From CAYLYM01 sp964387645 (GTDB lineage: Bacteria > Calditrichota > Calditrichia > RBG-13-44-9): 22,709 nt of DNA. The translations under genes were made by a program, and so were the position numbers. Each line of letters starts with the position of its first letter. Position 1 is the stretch's first letter. Positions 8,190 to 17,300 of this stretch are shown piece by piece. The DNA lies in the NCBI GenBank assembly GCA_964387645.1, contig CAYLYM010000063.1, forward strand, positions 1-22,709, written 5' to 3'. A model generated the notes under the pieces. It had not been told where the DNA came from. It was given only the letters and a program-made list of their open reading frames with translations, and ran no database searches.

Positions 8190-10466
8190 GTGGACGATTT
8201 TAATGAATTCCAACAACCAGAAGAACAACAAATTAGTTTGCAAGATTATATAAGAATACTATATCGGGGTCGATGGATTATTACTATTTCTTTTTTAGTT
8301 GTTGTTCTGGCTACTGCTTACTTTACTTTTACCTCTCCAAAAATTTATGAAGCAAACGGAAAAATTATTGTAGAAAGTCAAGGTTCTATGGAAAGAGCCC
8401 TTTTCAATGTGAATTATTTTGGAAATCAAACTACTTTAATTACCAATCAAGTTGAAATTTTGAAAAGCCGTCATTTGGCCGAGGAAGTTGTTCGTCGGTT
8501 AGAATCTGTCCCGTATCGAGATTCTTTAAAAATTTTTCAGCCTTTTGAAGATGGCACCTACATGGATTTCCGAGCGCAAACAGAGTGGGTAATGGATAAT
8601 CTAGAAGTTAGTCCTAAAAAAGATACGGACATTATTGAAATAAAATTTCAGGCAGAATCACCGTTTGAAGCTGCTCGAATCGCCAACGTTATCATGGAAA
8701 CCTATTCTTCTATCAACCGCGATTTTAACCGTAGTGAATTCCGACAACTTAGACAATTTCTGGAAAAACAGCTTGAAGAAAAAGGTGAAGAACTACGCCG
8801 TTCTGAAGAAGCATTAAAAGAATACCGGGAAAAAGAAAAACTTGTATCTTTAGATGAGGCTACCAAAGAGTTAATAACACGTTTAGCTGAATCGCAAGCG
8901 CAACTCGAAGCAGCCATGGTAGAATTAGATGCTTGCTTAGAACAGAAACGGACTCTTGAAAGCCAATTAGAAGAAAGAAAAAAGAATTTATCAGCAGAAA
9001 TTTCAGTGAGTGCAACCCCTTTATTAACTGAGTTGCAATCTGAATATGCGCGTTTAGTTTCTGAAAAGGTTACTTATGAAACATTGTTGGCTCAAGACCG
9101 CATTGATCCTGCAGAATATCAATTACAACTGCAATCTATAAATAATCGATTAAAAGCTTTGCAAAAACGTTTAAAAGAAGAAGCACAGAAACTGGCTTCG
9201 ACCAGTATGATTCAAGACCCTTTGATGGTAGCACAGGATTTAACAGTTAAGATATTTGATGTAGAAACACAGATTAAAGGACTGCAGGCAAAAATTAAAG
9301 CCCTTCAAGAAGTGGTAGACAATTATGAATATGAATTATCTCGCATTCCCACTCAGGCACTGGAATTGGCACGTTTAACCCGCCAAATGGAAGTTGATCA
9401 AAATACTTATATGTTAATGATACAAAAGTTGGAAGAGACACGTATTTCGGAAGTAGGACAAAAGGAAAACGTAAGAATCCTGGATTACGCCATTATGCCG
9501 CAATATCCTATTAAGCCTAAGAAGAAATTAAATTTGTTGCTTGGCGCTTTGATTGGACTTGGTCTGGGTATTGGTCTAACTTTCTTATTAGAATATTTTG
9601 ACGATTCGATAAAAAATCCCGAAGAATTAGAAAGAATGGGCTTTTCTATTCTGGCTACAATCCCAGAGATATCTCCTGAAGAAGTTGTTAAAAAAGTCCA
9701 TGGGAAGGATGGAGATACAAATGAATTTTTAGAGGGTGCTCAGATTGCTATAAGGCTACTCACTCATTTTGATCCAAAATCTCCGATTTCAGAAGCTTAT
9801 CGTACGCTGAGAACAAATATTCAGTTCAAAAATAAGAATGAAAAAAACATGACATTACTTGTAACAAGTTCAGCACCAAAAGAAGGAAAATCGACAACAA
9901 TAGCTAATTTAGCAATTACTATGGCACAATTGGGTAGTAAAACTGTATTGATTGATACCGACTTAAGACGACCAGTTATCCACTCAATTTTTAATGCTAA
10001 AAAAGAGATGGGAGTAACCAATTATCTTTTGGGTAAAGCAGGAATTGAGGATATTGTTAAACCTACCTTTATTGATAATTTGAGTATAATTACTTCTGGG
10101 CCGTTGCCACCAAATCCTTCTGAATTATTGGGATCACAATTATTGCCTGATCTATTGCAAAATTTAAAGAAAGAATATGATATAATCCTTTTAGACAGTC
10201 CCCCAGTCATTGCAGTTACAGATGCAGCTATTCTCAGCCGTTACGTCGAGGGTGTTTTGCTAGTAATTAAAGCTCATAAAACACATCGTGAAGCTATAAA
10301 GCGAGCAAAAACGCTTCTGGATAACGCTGAAGCAAATATTTTTGGTTGCTTGTTGAATAGTATTAGCATTGAAAGAACTTATGGCACCTATTACTACTAT
10401 TATTACTATCATTACTATCAATATTATGGTCATGATCTAAAACGGCGCCGAAAAGCTAAAGTCTGA
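8190..10466 (+). CDS. Wzc-like polysaccharide co-polymerase with tyrosine autokinase
   Basis: A 758-residue inner-membrane protein of the Wzc/BY-kinase type, which controls chain length and export of capsule or exopolysaccharide. A Wzz-type domain opens with a first membrane segment (about 29-47). A long charged coiled-coil periplasmic part runs from about 190 to 420, and a second membrane segment lies at about 448-470. The cytoplasmic kinase has Walker A SSAPKEGKSTT (about 559-569), Walker A' VLIDTDLRRP (about 586-595) and Walker B ILLDSPPV (about 666-673). The C-terminus is an extreme tyrosine cluster, 12 Tyr within 18 residues (about 729-746), followed by a basic KRRRKAK tail. This is the phosphorylated region in the family. 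It is both kinase and co-polymerase in one chain, as in E. coli Wzc. No outer-membrane exporter or phosphatase gene lies nearby. Confidence 0.93.
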   Translation: MDDFNEFQQPEEQQISLQDYIRILYRGRWIITISFLVVVLATAYFTFTSPKIYEANGKIIVESQGSMERALFNVNYFGNQTTLITNQVEILKSRHLAEEVVRRLESVPYRDSLKIFQPFEDGTYMDFRAQTEWVMDNLEVSPKKDTDIIEIKFQAESPFEAARIANVIMETYSSINRDFNRSEFRQLRQFLEKQLEEKGEELRRSEEALKEYREKEKLVSLDEATKELITRLAESQAQLEAAMVELDACLEQKRTLESQLEERKKNLSAEISVSATPLLTELQSEYARLVSEKVTYETLLAQDRIDPAEYQLQLQSINNRLKALQKRLKEEAQKLASTSMIQDPLMVAQDLTVKIFDVETQIKGLQAKIKALQEVVDNYEYELSRIPTQALELARLTRQMEVDQNTYMLMIQKLEETRISEVGQKENVRILDYAIMPQYPIKPKKKLNLLLGALIGLGLGIGLTFLLEYFDDSIKNPEELERMGFSILATIPEISPEEVVKKVHGKDGDTNEFLEGAQIAIRLLTHFDPKSPISEAYRTLRTNIQFKNKNEKNMTLLVTSSAPKEGKSTTIANLAITMAQLGSKTVLIDTDLRRPVIHSIFNAKKEMGVTNYLLGKAGIEDIVKPTFIDNLSIITSGPLPPNPSELLGSQLLPDLLQNLKKEYDIILLDSPPVIAVTDAAILSRYVEGVLLVIKAHKTHREAIKRAKTLLDNAEANIFGCLLNSISIERTYGTYYYYYYYHYYQYYGHDLKRRRKAKV

Positions 10467-10481
10467 CTATTATTGTTAGAC
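10461..10481 (+). terminator. Weak hairpin overlapping the wzc-like stop codon
   Basis: GTCTGAC and GTTAGAC can pair over 7 bp in RNA (one G-U pair) around a TATTATT loop, followed by a pyrimidine-rich, T-rich stretch. It overlaps the stop codon. It could be a weak terminator or attenuator for the kinase gene. Confidence 0.35.
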
Positions 10482-11039
10482 ATTTCCTTCTTTTTAATAC
10501 ATTGATTTATGTTTGATGTCAGCACAATTATTAGAAAAACCAGATTTTCATTAATAATCGGATTTTTGGGATTTTTGTCACAAATGTTCAGAAAGGGCTG
10601 TCTCCGATAGATAGACCTGTCCGGCGTTCAGACGAGGATTTTTGTTTCGCTACGGTAGGTACAAGAAAGTGACAGGTTTGTCAGGTTTGAGCCTGCCATA
10701 CTGGATCTTCATTTTACTAAAACCTGCGCAAGAAAATAACGGGCTTGTTCTATATAAAATGGTTTTATCGGGTTGCCCATTAACAAACAGAATGTCGAAC
10801 TATTGGCATGATAATTTTTGACATGTAAAAAACCACAAATCTTAAAATAAATTTGCCTTGTATCGAAATCACTTTATATTAATTCTATTTCAAGTGTGTA
10901 GATGTAAGAGAAAGCGAATGCAAGCTGCTTTTTTTAAAAATTTTAAGTATGCAGAGCTGTGGCTTTATACAATACTCAATATAAATTTTTTATTTGATTT
11001 GATGGCGATAGTTGATGAATAACATAAACTGGAAGAGTT
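10467..11039 (+). other. 573-bp region without a recognisable gene, rich in inverted repeats
   Basis: No coding region can be supported here. A segment at about 10600-10735 looks less AT-rich than its surroundings. It holds ACCTGTC (10615-10621) with its complement GACAGGT (10671-10677), two tandem CAGGTTTG copies (10673-10680 and 10682-10689), and AAACCTG (10720-10726), which can pair with either copy. A second nested structure has GGGC (10741-10744) with GCCC (10775-10778) around ATAAAA-TGG-TTTTAT (10754-10768). Promoter-like boxes follow. It could be a structured leader or attenuator for the sugar-nucleotide genes, or the decayed remains of a gene or mobile element. No known riboswitch or terminator class was recognised. 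Confidence 0.5.
10818..10880 (+). promoter_or_regulatory. Candidate promoter boxes upstream of the ugd remnant
   Basis: Two overlapping options are visible: TTGACA (10818-10823) with TAAAAT (10843-10848) at 19 bp, and TTGCCT (10853-10858) with TATATT (10875-10880) at 16 bp. Both would leave a leader of about 150 bases before the GTG at 11040. The calls rest on consensus match only. Confidence 0.25.
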
Positions 11040-11628
11040 GTGAAGTTAGCTGTTATAGGTACCGGGTATATTGGTTTAGTAGCAGGTGCTTGTTTCGCTG
11101 AAATGGGCAACCATGTTATTTGGATGGATAAAGATTGGAATAAAATTAGAAAACTCAAAGAGGACATTGTCCTGATTTATGAGCCTGACCTTGATCAAAT
11201 GGTTGAGAGGAATATAGATTGTGAACGGCTTTTTTTCATCACAAACATGCAAGAAACCATAGAAAAATCGAATGTAGTTTTTATAGCAGTAGGAATTCCT
11301 CTTAATGAAGATGGATCGGCCGATCTCAGCAATGTCCTGGCTGGAGCCGAATATATCAGCGAATGTACAAATGGTCCCAAAATTATTGTGAATAAAAGCA
11401 CCGTTCCCGTAGGAACTGCTCAATTGATTAAAAAGGACATTCAAAGCAAGACCAATTATAAAGTCCATGTTGTTTCGAGTCCTGAATTCCTGAAAGAAGG
11501 TGCAGCTATTGATGATTTCATGTATCCTGATCGGTTGGTAATCGGATAAAGTGACTCAGAAGTGACCGAGATTATACATAAACCTATTACATTTGATGGA
11601 AGAAATATTTACAATCCCGGAAAGCTAC

Positions 11629-11683
11629 GAAAGAAGGGATTTCATTATTTCAGGTATGGGCTGAGCAAAAATTTTAATTATTG
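11629..11683 (+). repeat. 55-nt direct repeat, copy 1, left edge of the assembly gap
   Basis: This 55-nt stretch directly before the N run is identical to 11784-11838 directly after it. It encodes the C-terminal residues of the ugd remnant. Exact contig-end identity of k-mer length indicates an unmerged overlap rather than a biological duplication. Confidence 0.9.
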
Positions 11684-11783
11684 NNNNNNNNNNNNNNNNN
11701 NNNNNNNNNNNNNNNNNNNNNNNNNNNNNNNNNNNNNNNNNNNNNNNNNNNNNNNNNNNNNNNNNNNNNNNNNNNNNNNNNNN
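11684..11783. other. Assembly gap of exactly 100 N
   Basis: A run of exactly 100 N, the usual placeholder for a gap of unknown size. Both edges carry the same 55-nt sequence, so the true gap is probably negative, with the two contigs overlapping by 55 bases and nothing missing. Confidence 0.97.
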
Positions 11784-11838
11784 GAAAGAAGGGATTTCAT
11801 TATTTCAGGTATGGGCTGAGCAAAAATTTTAATTATTG
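11784..11838 (+). repeat. 55-nt direct repeat, copy 2, right edge of the assembly gap
   Basis: Identical over all 55 bases to 11629-11683. When the two are collapsed, the ugd C-terminus reads through to a TGA at 11837-11839, about 60 bases before the epimerase start. Confidence 0.9.
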
Positions 11839-11897
11839 ATTCTAGATAAATACTTGCAAAATATGAAATAGAAAATTCAGAAAAATTTTAGGAGATT

Positions 11898-12866
11898 ATG
11901 GCTGAATCAAAACTTATTTTAGTTACAGGTGCAGCAGGTTTTATCGGGTCTCATTTGTGCGAAGCATTATTGAGTAGGGGAGACGTAGTCATTGGCGTGG
12001 ATAATTTTGATCCCTTTTATTCTGAAGAAATAAAGCGTCGAAATATTAAAAATATTTTGCAGAATCCGAATTTCCATTTCTATCCCATTTCCATATTGGA
12101 TATCGGTGAGTTAGAAAAAGTTTTTAATTCACATCAGATTACTCACGTAGTTCATCTGGCAGCCAAGGCAGGCGTAAGACCTTCCATTCAACAGCCTCTG
12201 ATCTATCAAAAATATAATGTGGAAGGAACATCTATTATTCTGGAAACAGCTCGAAAATTTGAAATTAAAAAAATTATTTTCGCGTCATCATCATCGGTTT
12301 ATGGGAATAATAAAAAGGTTCCTTTTTCTGAAAAAGATCCAGTTGATAATCCGATTTCACCTTACGCTGCCACTAAAAAAGCTGGAGAATTGATTTGTTA
12401 CACATATCACCACTTATTTGGTATGGATATATTTGCATTAAGATTTTTCACTGTATATGGACCTCGTCAGCGTCCGGAGATGGCTATCCATAAATTTACC
12501 CGGCTAATTGACCAGGGAAAGCCTATTCAGGTTTATGGGTATGGTAAACCAGAACGGGATTATACTTATATCGATGACATTATTCAGGGTGTAATCAAAG
12601 CCATCGATCGAGTTAGCGGTTATGAAATTTTTAATTTGGGAGAATCGCAAACAATATCTCTAAACAATTTAATTTCGTTTATTGAAGAAGCGCTGGGAAA
12701 AAGAGCCATTCGGGAAGATTTACCTATTCAACCAGGTGATGTTAATCGAACCTTTGCTGACATTTCTAAAGCCAGGAAAATGTTAGATTATAACCCTACG
12801 ACGTCTGTTGCAGAAGGAATTAAAAAATTTGTGGATTGGTTTCAGAAAAACAAAAATATTTCATGA
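11898..12866 (+). CDS. NAD-dependent sugar-nucleotide epimerase, UDP-glucuronate 4-epimerase type
   Basis: A 322-residue extended short-chain dehydrogenase/reductase, full length. The Rossmann motif GAAGFIGSHL is at 11-20, the DNFDPFYSEEIKRRN loop at 35-49, HLAAKAGVRPS at 86-96, a serine run at 130-133 and the catalytic YxxxK at Y156-K160. LRFFTVYGPRQRPEMAIHKF is typical of the UDP-glucuronate 4-epimerase subgroup, which interconverts UDP-glucuronate and UDP-galacturonate in the cytoplasm. The ATG has an excellent ribosome-binding site (TAGGAGA). It follows the broken ugd, whose product would be its substrate, and precedes the wbpA-like gene by 82 bp. A related 4-epimerase acting on UDP-GlcNAc-uronate would also fit, given that neighbour. 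The fold and epimerase class are secure; the exact substrate is not. Confidence 0.87.
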   Translation: MAESKLILVTGAAGFIGSHLCEALLSRGDVVIGVDNFDPFYSEEIKRRNIKNILQNPNFHFYPISILDIGELEKVFNSHQITHVVHLAAKAGVRPSIQQPLIYQKYNVEGTSIILETARKFEIKKIIFASSSSVYGNNKKVPFSEKDPVDNPISPYAATKKAGELICYTYHHLFGMDIFALRFFTVYGPRQRPEMAIHKFTRLIDQGKPIQVYGYGKPERDYTYIDDIIQGVIKAIDRVSGYEIFNLGESQTISLNNLISFIEEALGKRAIREDLPIQPGDVNRTFADISKARKMLDYNPTTSVAEGIKKFVDWFQKNKNIS

Positions 12867-12948
12867 AAATTGCCTCAGATCACTGTTCTATATAAATTTA
12901 AAATTAATTTCAAAGCTAAAGTAACGGAATAAAAAAATAGGAGCGGTT

Positions 12949-14259
12949 ATGTCACTTCTGGAAAAAATTAAATCTCATGAAGCCAGAATTGGTGTGATTG
13001 GAATGGGTTATGTTGGTTTGCCCTTATTGTTAGAATTTGTTTCCGAAAATTTTCCTACTATTGGTTTTGATATCGATTCCGATAAGGTAGAATCCTTAAA
13101 TGCCGGAAAATCTTATATAAAGCATATTGTTTCTGAAAAAATTCAGAAAGCCCGTGAAAGTGGTAAATTTGAAGCAACGACGGATTTTTCCCGACTCAGA
13201 GAAGTTGATGTCATTTTAGTATGTGTACCAACTCCGCTGGGAGCACATCGAGAACCAGACATTTCTTATATAGAAAAAACTTCAGAAACAATTTCGAAAT
13301 ATGTGCAGGAAGGTCAATTAATTGTTCTAGAGAGCTCTACCTTTCCAGGAACTACGCAGGAAGTTATGGGACCTATCATTGAGAAATCAGGCCTCAAAAT
13401 GAATAAAGATTTTTATTTAGCTTTCTCTCCAGAAAGAGAGGATCCAAATAATCCCAAATACTCTACTAAAACCATTCCTAAAGTTGTTGGAGCTAATGAT
13501 CCCTATGCATTAGAACTTGCCAAAACACTTTACGATCAGGTAATTGTTCAAACTGTACCGGTTTCCTCTAGTCAGGCAGCTGAAGCCACCAAATTGCTTG
13601 AGAACATTTTCCGAAGCGTCAACATCGCCCTGGTAAACGAGATGAAAATGATACTGGATAGGATGGGTATTGATGTCTGGGAGGTAATTAAAGCAGCTTC
13701 TACCAAACCATTTGGTTTTATGCCCTTTTATCCTGGTCCAGGATTAGGTGGTCATTGTATTCCTATTGATCCATTTTATCTCACCTGGAAGGCGCATGAG
13801 TATGAACTTAACACGCGCTTTATTGAATTAGCAGGTGAAGTGAATACGTATATGCCTTATTACGTGGTAAATAAACTCATCGATGGTTTGAATAAACATA
13901 AAAAGAGCGTCAATGGCGCGAAAATTCTCATTTTAGGTTTGGCTTACAAGAAAGATGTTGATGACATGCGTGAATCACCTTCGTTAAAATTGATGCAAAT
14001 ATTAACAGATAAAGGCGGTTTGGTGGATTATCATGATCCTTTTATCCCCAAACTACGCCCCACCAGACACTATAATTTTCATAAAGAAAGCGTTCCTCTA
14101 ACCGCCGAAAATTTGAAGAACTATGATGTCGTTTTGATTGCCACTAATCATTCTGTATTTGACTACAATTTTATCGTTGAAAATGCTCAACTTGTTGTAG
14201 ATACTCGGAATGCCACGGAAAAAGTAGAATTCCATAGAGAAAAAATTATTAAAGCATAA
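12949..14259 (+). CDS. wbpA: UDP-N-acetyl-D-glucosamine 6-dehydrogenase, WbpA-like
   Basis: A 436-residue, full-length nucleotide-sugar dehydrogenase that would oxidise UDP-GlcNAc to UDP-GlcNAc-uronate with two NAD+, supplying acidic sugars for surface polysaccharide. The NAD site is IGVIGMGYVGLPLLLEF (14-30). The stretch VCVPTPLGAHREPDISY (91-107) and SPEREDPNNPKYST (160-173) mark the WbpA/UDP-GlcNAc group rather than UDP-glucose dehydrogenases. The central helix has EATKLLENIFRSVNIALVNE (212-231), and the catalytic Cys270 sits in PGLGGHCIPIDPFYL. The C-terminal domain with LGLAYKKDVDDMRESPS is present. The start has a good ribosome-binding site (AGGAG). Unlike the nearby ugd remnant, it is intact. 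A strong terminator follows the stop. Confidence 0.9.
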   Translation: MSLLEKIKSHEARIGVIGMGYVGLPLLLEFVSENFPTIGFDIDSDKVESLNAGKSYIKHIVSEKIQKARESGKFEATTDFSRLREVDVILVCVPTPLGAHREPDISYIEKTSETISKYVQEGQLIVLESSTFPGTTQEVMGPIIEKSGLKMNKDFYLAFSPEREDPNNPKYSTKTIPKVVGANDPYALELAKTLYDQVIVQTVPVSSSQAAEATKLLENIFRSVNIALVNEMKMILDRMGIDVWEVIKAASTKPFGFMPFYPGPGLGGHCIPIDPFYLTWKAHEYELNTRFIELAGEVNTYMPYYVVNKLIDGLNKHKKSVNGAKILILGLAYKKDVDDMRESPSLKLMQILTDKGGLVDYHDPFIPKLRPTRHYNFHKESVPLTAENLKNYDVVLIATNHSVFDYNFIVENAQLVVDTRNATEKVEFHREKIIKA

Positions 14260-14284
14260 TATTCGAGAGGTACAAACTTATTTT

Positions 14285-14322
14285 AAAGCCAGGCTTTTAA
14301 CTATTTAAGGGCCTGGCTTTTT
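14285..14322 (+). terminator. Rho-independent terminator after the wbpA-like gene
   Basis: A perfect 10-bp outer stem, AAAGCCAGGC / GCCTGGCTTT, extends inward through G-U and A-T pairs to a short CTAT loop, and is followed by a T-run. It closes the sugar-nucleotide block and separates it from tamB. Confidence 0.93.
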
Positions 14323-14389
14323 GTTCTTAATAACTCCCAGATTTGAATTTTTCTTGTATTCTCATCCGTACTTTCTAAATTAAAATGTT

Positions 14390-17300
14390 ATGAGTACGAC
14401 AAGGAAAATAAATAAAATCGTCCGTAAGTATTTTTTTTGGATTATACTTGTTTGTTTTTTAATTACTCTTACATTTGTTTTATTATATTCTTTCACTCCG
14501 ATTGCAGATAAGGCCATACAAAAAGTTGTTGATTCTCTTACTGGAAAGAATGTTAAAATTCAGTTTAGTCGTGTCGAAGGAAATTTGATAGGTTATGTTC
14601 GTCTATCTAATGTTATGGTAAAAACAGGGCGATTGCAATTAAAAACTAAATCTATTCTTATAAAATACTCGTTGATTGATTTTTTAAAAGAGAGATTTAT
14701 TATCCGTTCTCTTACTGTTAATCATCCAGAGATTTTGATCAGGATGGGTGCAGTCTCCTCTTCAACCGATACTGTTTTAAGTCAGCCAGATACGCTGCTC
14801 CCAGCGATTGATTTATCCAATTTTCCAAACCTCGCTATTGAATATTTTCGGGTAAAAGATGGTAAATTAATTATAATAAACAACCGGGATTCTACAGTTT
14901 TTTCACACATACGATTAGAATCGTTAGCTCAAATTACATCTCAGAAGGTCGAAATTAAATTAAAATCTTTAAGAACCAATTGGGTTGATAGAAACATTCA
15001 AGTTAAAGAATTTTCTTTCCAGCTTATTGGAAACGAAAGGCGTTTAACTTTAAATCAACTTAAAGCAAAACTTAATGGAGCTCAAATTGAGGCCCACGGT
15101 GAAATTGAATTGTTTCCACAAATGCGTTTCTTTGTATTTACAGACACGAGTACTATCGATGTTATGTTCCTCAGAAAATTCATCAAAGATTTTCCTTACC
15201 AGGCTGGCCAAATAAAATTTTACTTCGAATATGTGGGTCAGGCGAAAGATTTCGCCGGTCAAATATATTGTGAGGGTAAATTGGATAGCCTGGAGATTTA
15301 TCGATTGCATTCCCAATACAAATTTCAACAAAGAACACTGACTTTGAATGAGATCGAAATTTTTAGCAATTTTGGTCAACTCACAGGTTATTCGATTGTC
15401 TCACCAGCAGGGAAAAATCTGGTAGACCTTCGCTTCCAACACTTAAATCTTCATAAAATCGCTTTAACACCCGTGAAAACAGAGTTGAATGGTCATCTGT
15501 ATCTGAATTTCAACACCTGGAACTTAAATCAAATTACGGGCAGGGGACGAGCATTGATTTATGGAGTACAATATGCAAATATGCGTTGTGATACGTTGTT
15601 TTTGGAGCTTCATAGTCGAAATGGAAATTGGGAGCTAAAAAGAGGTTCACGTCTTGTTTTACAGAAAGAGTCACAATTCTTTATTGAAGGCACGTTAAGC
15701 CGCCAAGGTCGGATCAATGTAAGACTAATTACTGAACAAAACAATCTGGATACGCTGAACTCCCGGTTGGCTCTCAACCTTTTAGGGGGATATGGTAGCC
15801 TGGAAGCAAATTTAACCGGGCCAGTAGATAATCCCGATTTGAAGGGATATGTCTTGTTAGATTCTCTCACATTTGTTGATATCACTTCATACGGTGTGGA
15901 GGGAGAATTCGAAATTCAGGGAATAATTAGAGAAAGAATAGGTTATTTTAGACTAGAGATGGCCTCTGGCAGATTGTTCAATTTATTATTGACAGATGGA
16001 GTAGTGGTTTCTACGATTCAGAAAAATAGCATTACTCTTGATTCATTAAGTTTTTATAGTAATGAAAACTATTTTGCGCTCAGGGGTCAAATTGATCTAA
16101 TGCCTGACACAATTTCAATTTTCCTGGATCGATTAGATTTTCAATATGAAAATTACCGGATATTTGCCCCAGATACTATTTTTTGTAATTATTTTCGTGA
16201 TACATTAAAATTTGAAGATTTTGATCTTGCTGCAACGGGAGATGGTGAAATTGATGTTCGCGGTTTGTTATGTTTAAATGGAAATTCTGAATTAGGTATC
16301 TATTTTAAAAACATTAAATTAAGTCCATTCAATCAGTTTCAATTTCTCCCATATAATTTAGATGGATTATTAGAAATTTCTCTGGAATTGATCGGCCAAT
16401 TGGATCATCCGAACATTGAAACCACAGTAGATATTCAAAATTTTGCCCTGGATCAAGATACGCTTGGGAATCTCACAGCAGATTTTGAATTGACCAAAGA
16501 TTCTCTGGTTATCAGAAATCTCTCATTGATTTCTGATGAAAAATCATTTATCACCATCGATGCTTCAATGCCTGTCCCTCAGATAAAAGAAGGTGCTTCC
16601 AAAATATTTTTTGACGAAAACAAGCTGCTAACACTTGGAATTCGTTTTAACAATGTTCAGATTACAGATTATCCTTTTTTCCAAAAATTTAACTTTCCTA
16701 TAAAAGGTGATTTTACCGGACAATTTGAGTTATCCGGAAAAGCCATCTCTCCACAGGGACATTTCATGCTTACAGGTAAAAATTTTCGCTACGAAGACTA
16801 TCAGTTCCCTCATTTTCAATTGAAAGGTCGCTTTACTCCAGAAGTAGCCTATCTGGATGAAGCTCAAATCCGTTTTATGAATACGAATATTTTAGCCAGC
16901 GGTGAAAAAAACATTCATTTTAATTTAAACCATATTGAAGACATTTTTTCTGATAAACGGTTTCAACTTTTTATTCAAATTCACGAAGATAGTATCGATT
17001 TCCTCCATCTTCTTGAACCTGAGATAGATTTGCTAACTGGACAAATTGATCTCGAAGCAACATTAGGTAATTCTATTGATGATCCACAACTTCTAAACGG
17101 ATATGTTCGAATCAATGATGGAAATTTATATCTCTCGAAAATTGAAAATCCTATTTCACATTTGGAAGTATTCGCAGAATTGAATAATCATCAATTAATT
17201 ATCGAAAAAGCAGAAGGAAAGTTATTGGGTGAAGTAAAAAAGAAAAATATTTTTCAGAGAATTACTAATTTATTATTATCACCGTTAAAAAAGACAATAT

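Larger units (their letters stand above)
11040..11839 (+). pseudogene. ugd: UDP-glucose 6-dehydrogenase, broken by an in-frame stop and a large internal deletion
   Basis: Residues 1-169 from the GTG at 11040 (GGAAGAG just upstream) are the NAD-binding part of a UDP-glucose/GDP-mannose dehydrogenase: VIGTGYIGLVAGACFAEMG, FIAVGIPLNEDGSADL, KSTVPVGT, SSPEFLKEGAAIDDF. A TAA at 11547 then interrupts the frame. In the same frame it continues as SDSEVTEII and jumps straight to the enzyme's C-terminal end (HKPITFDGRNIYNPGKLRK), with the stop at 11837-11839 if the artefactual N gap is collapsed. About 220 residues are missing, including the central helices and the catalytic GGSCFPKD-type Cys. Changes such as YEPDL for YEPGL and AVGIP for AVGTP fit relaxed selection. 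The enzyme would make UDP-glucuronate; this copy cannot. Local misassembly or strain mixing is an alternative explanation. Confidence 0.85.

Noticed and set aside
10630..10690. Resemblance of CTACGGTAGGT and nearby bases to a cyclic-di-GMP riboswitch
   Set aside because: Only a short fragment resembles the motif. The receptor and paired helices of that class could not be traced.
10615..10820. A stop-free stretch of about 68 codons on the + strand in the gene-less region
   Set aside because: It has no start codon with a ribosome-binding site until late, no recognisable motif and unremarkable composition. A run this short can arise by chance.
11076..11468. A 130-codon open frame on the minus strand over the ugd remnant
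   Set aside because: It lies entirely opposite the clear UDP-glucose dehydrogenase N-terminal frame, and its translation shows no family features.
11629..11838. The 55-nt direct repeats as insertion-element target duplications or att sites
   Set aside because: The copies border exactly 100 N and match an assembler overlap length, so an artefact explains them better.
14354..14381. Promoter-like TTGTAT and TAAATT 16 bp apart just before tamB
   Set aside because: They would place transcription start almost at the ATG. In this AT-rich DNA the match is too weak to list.
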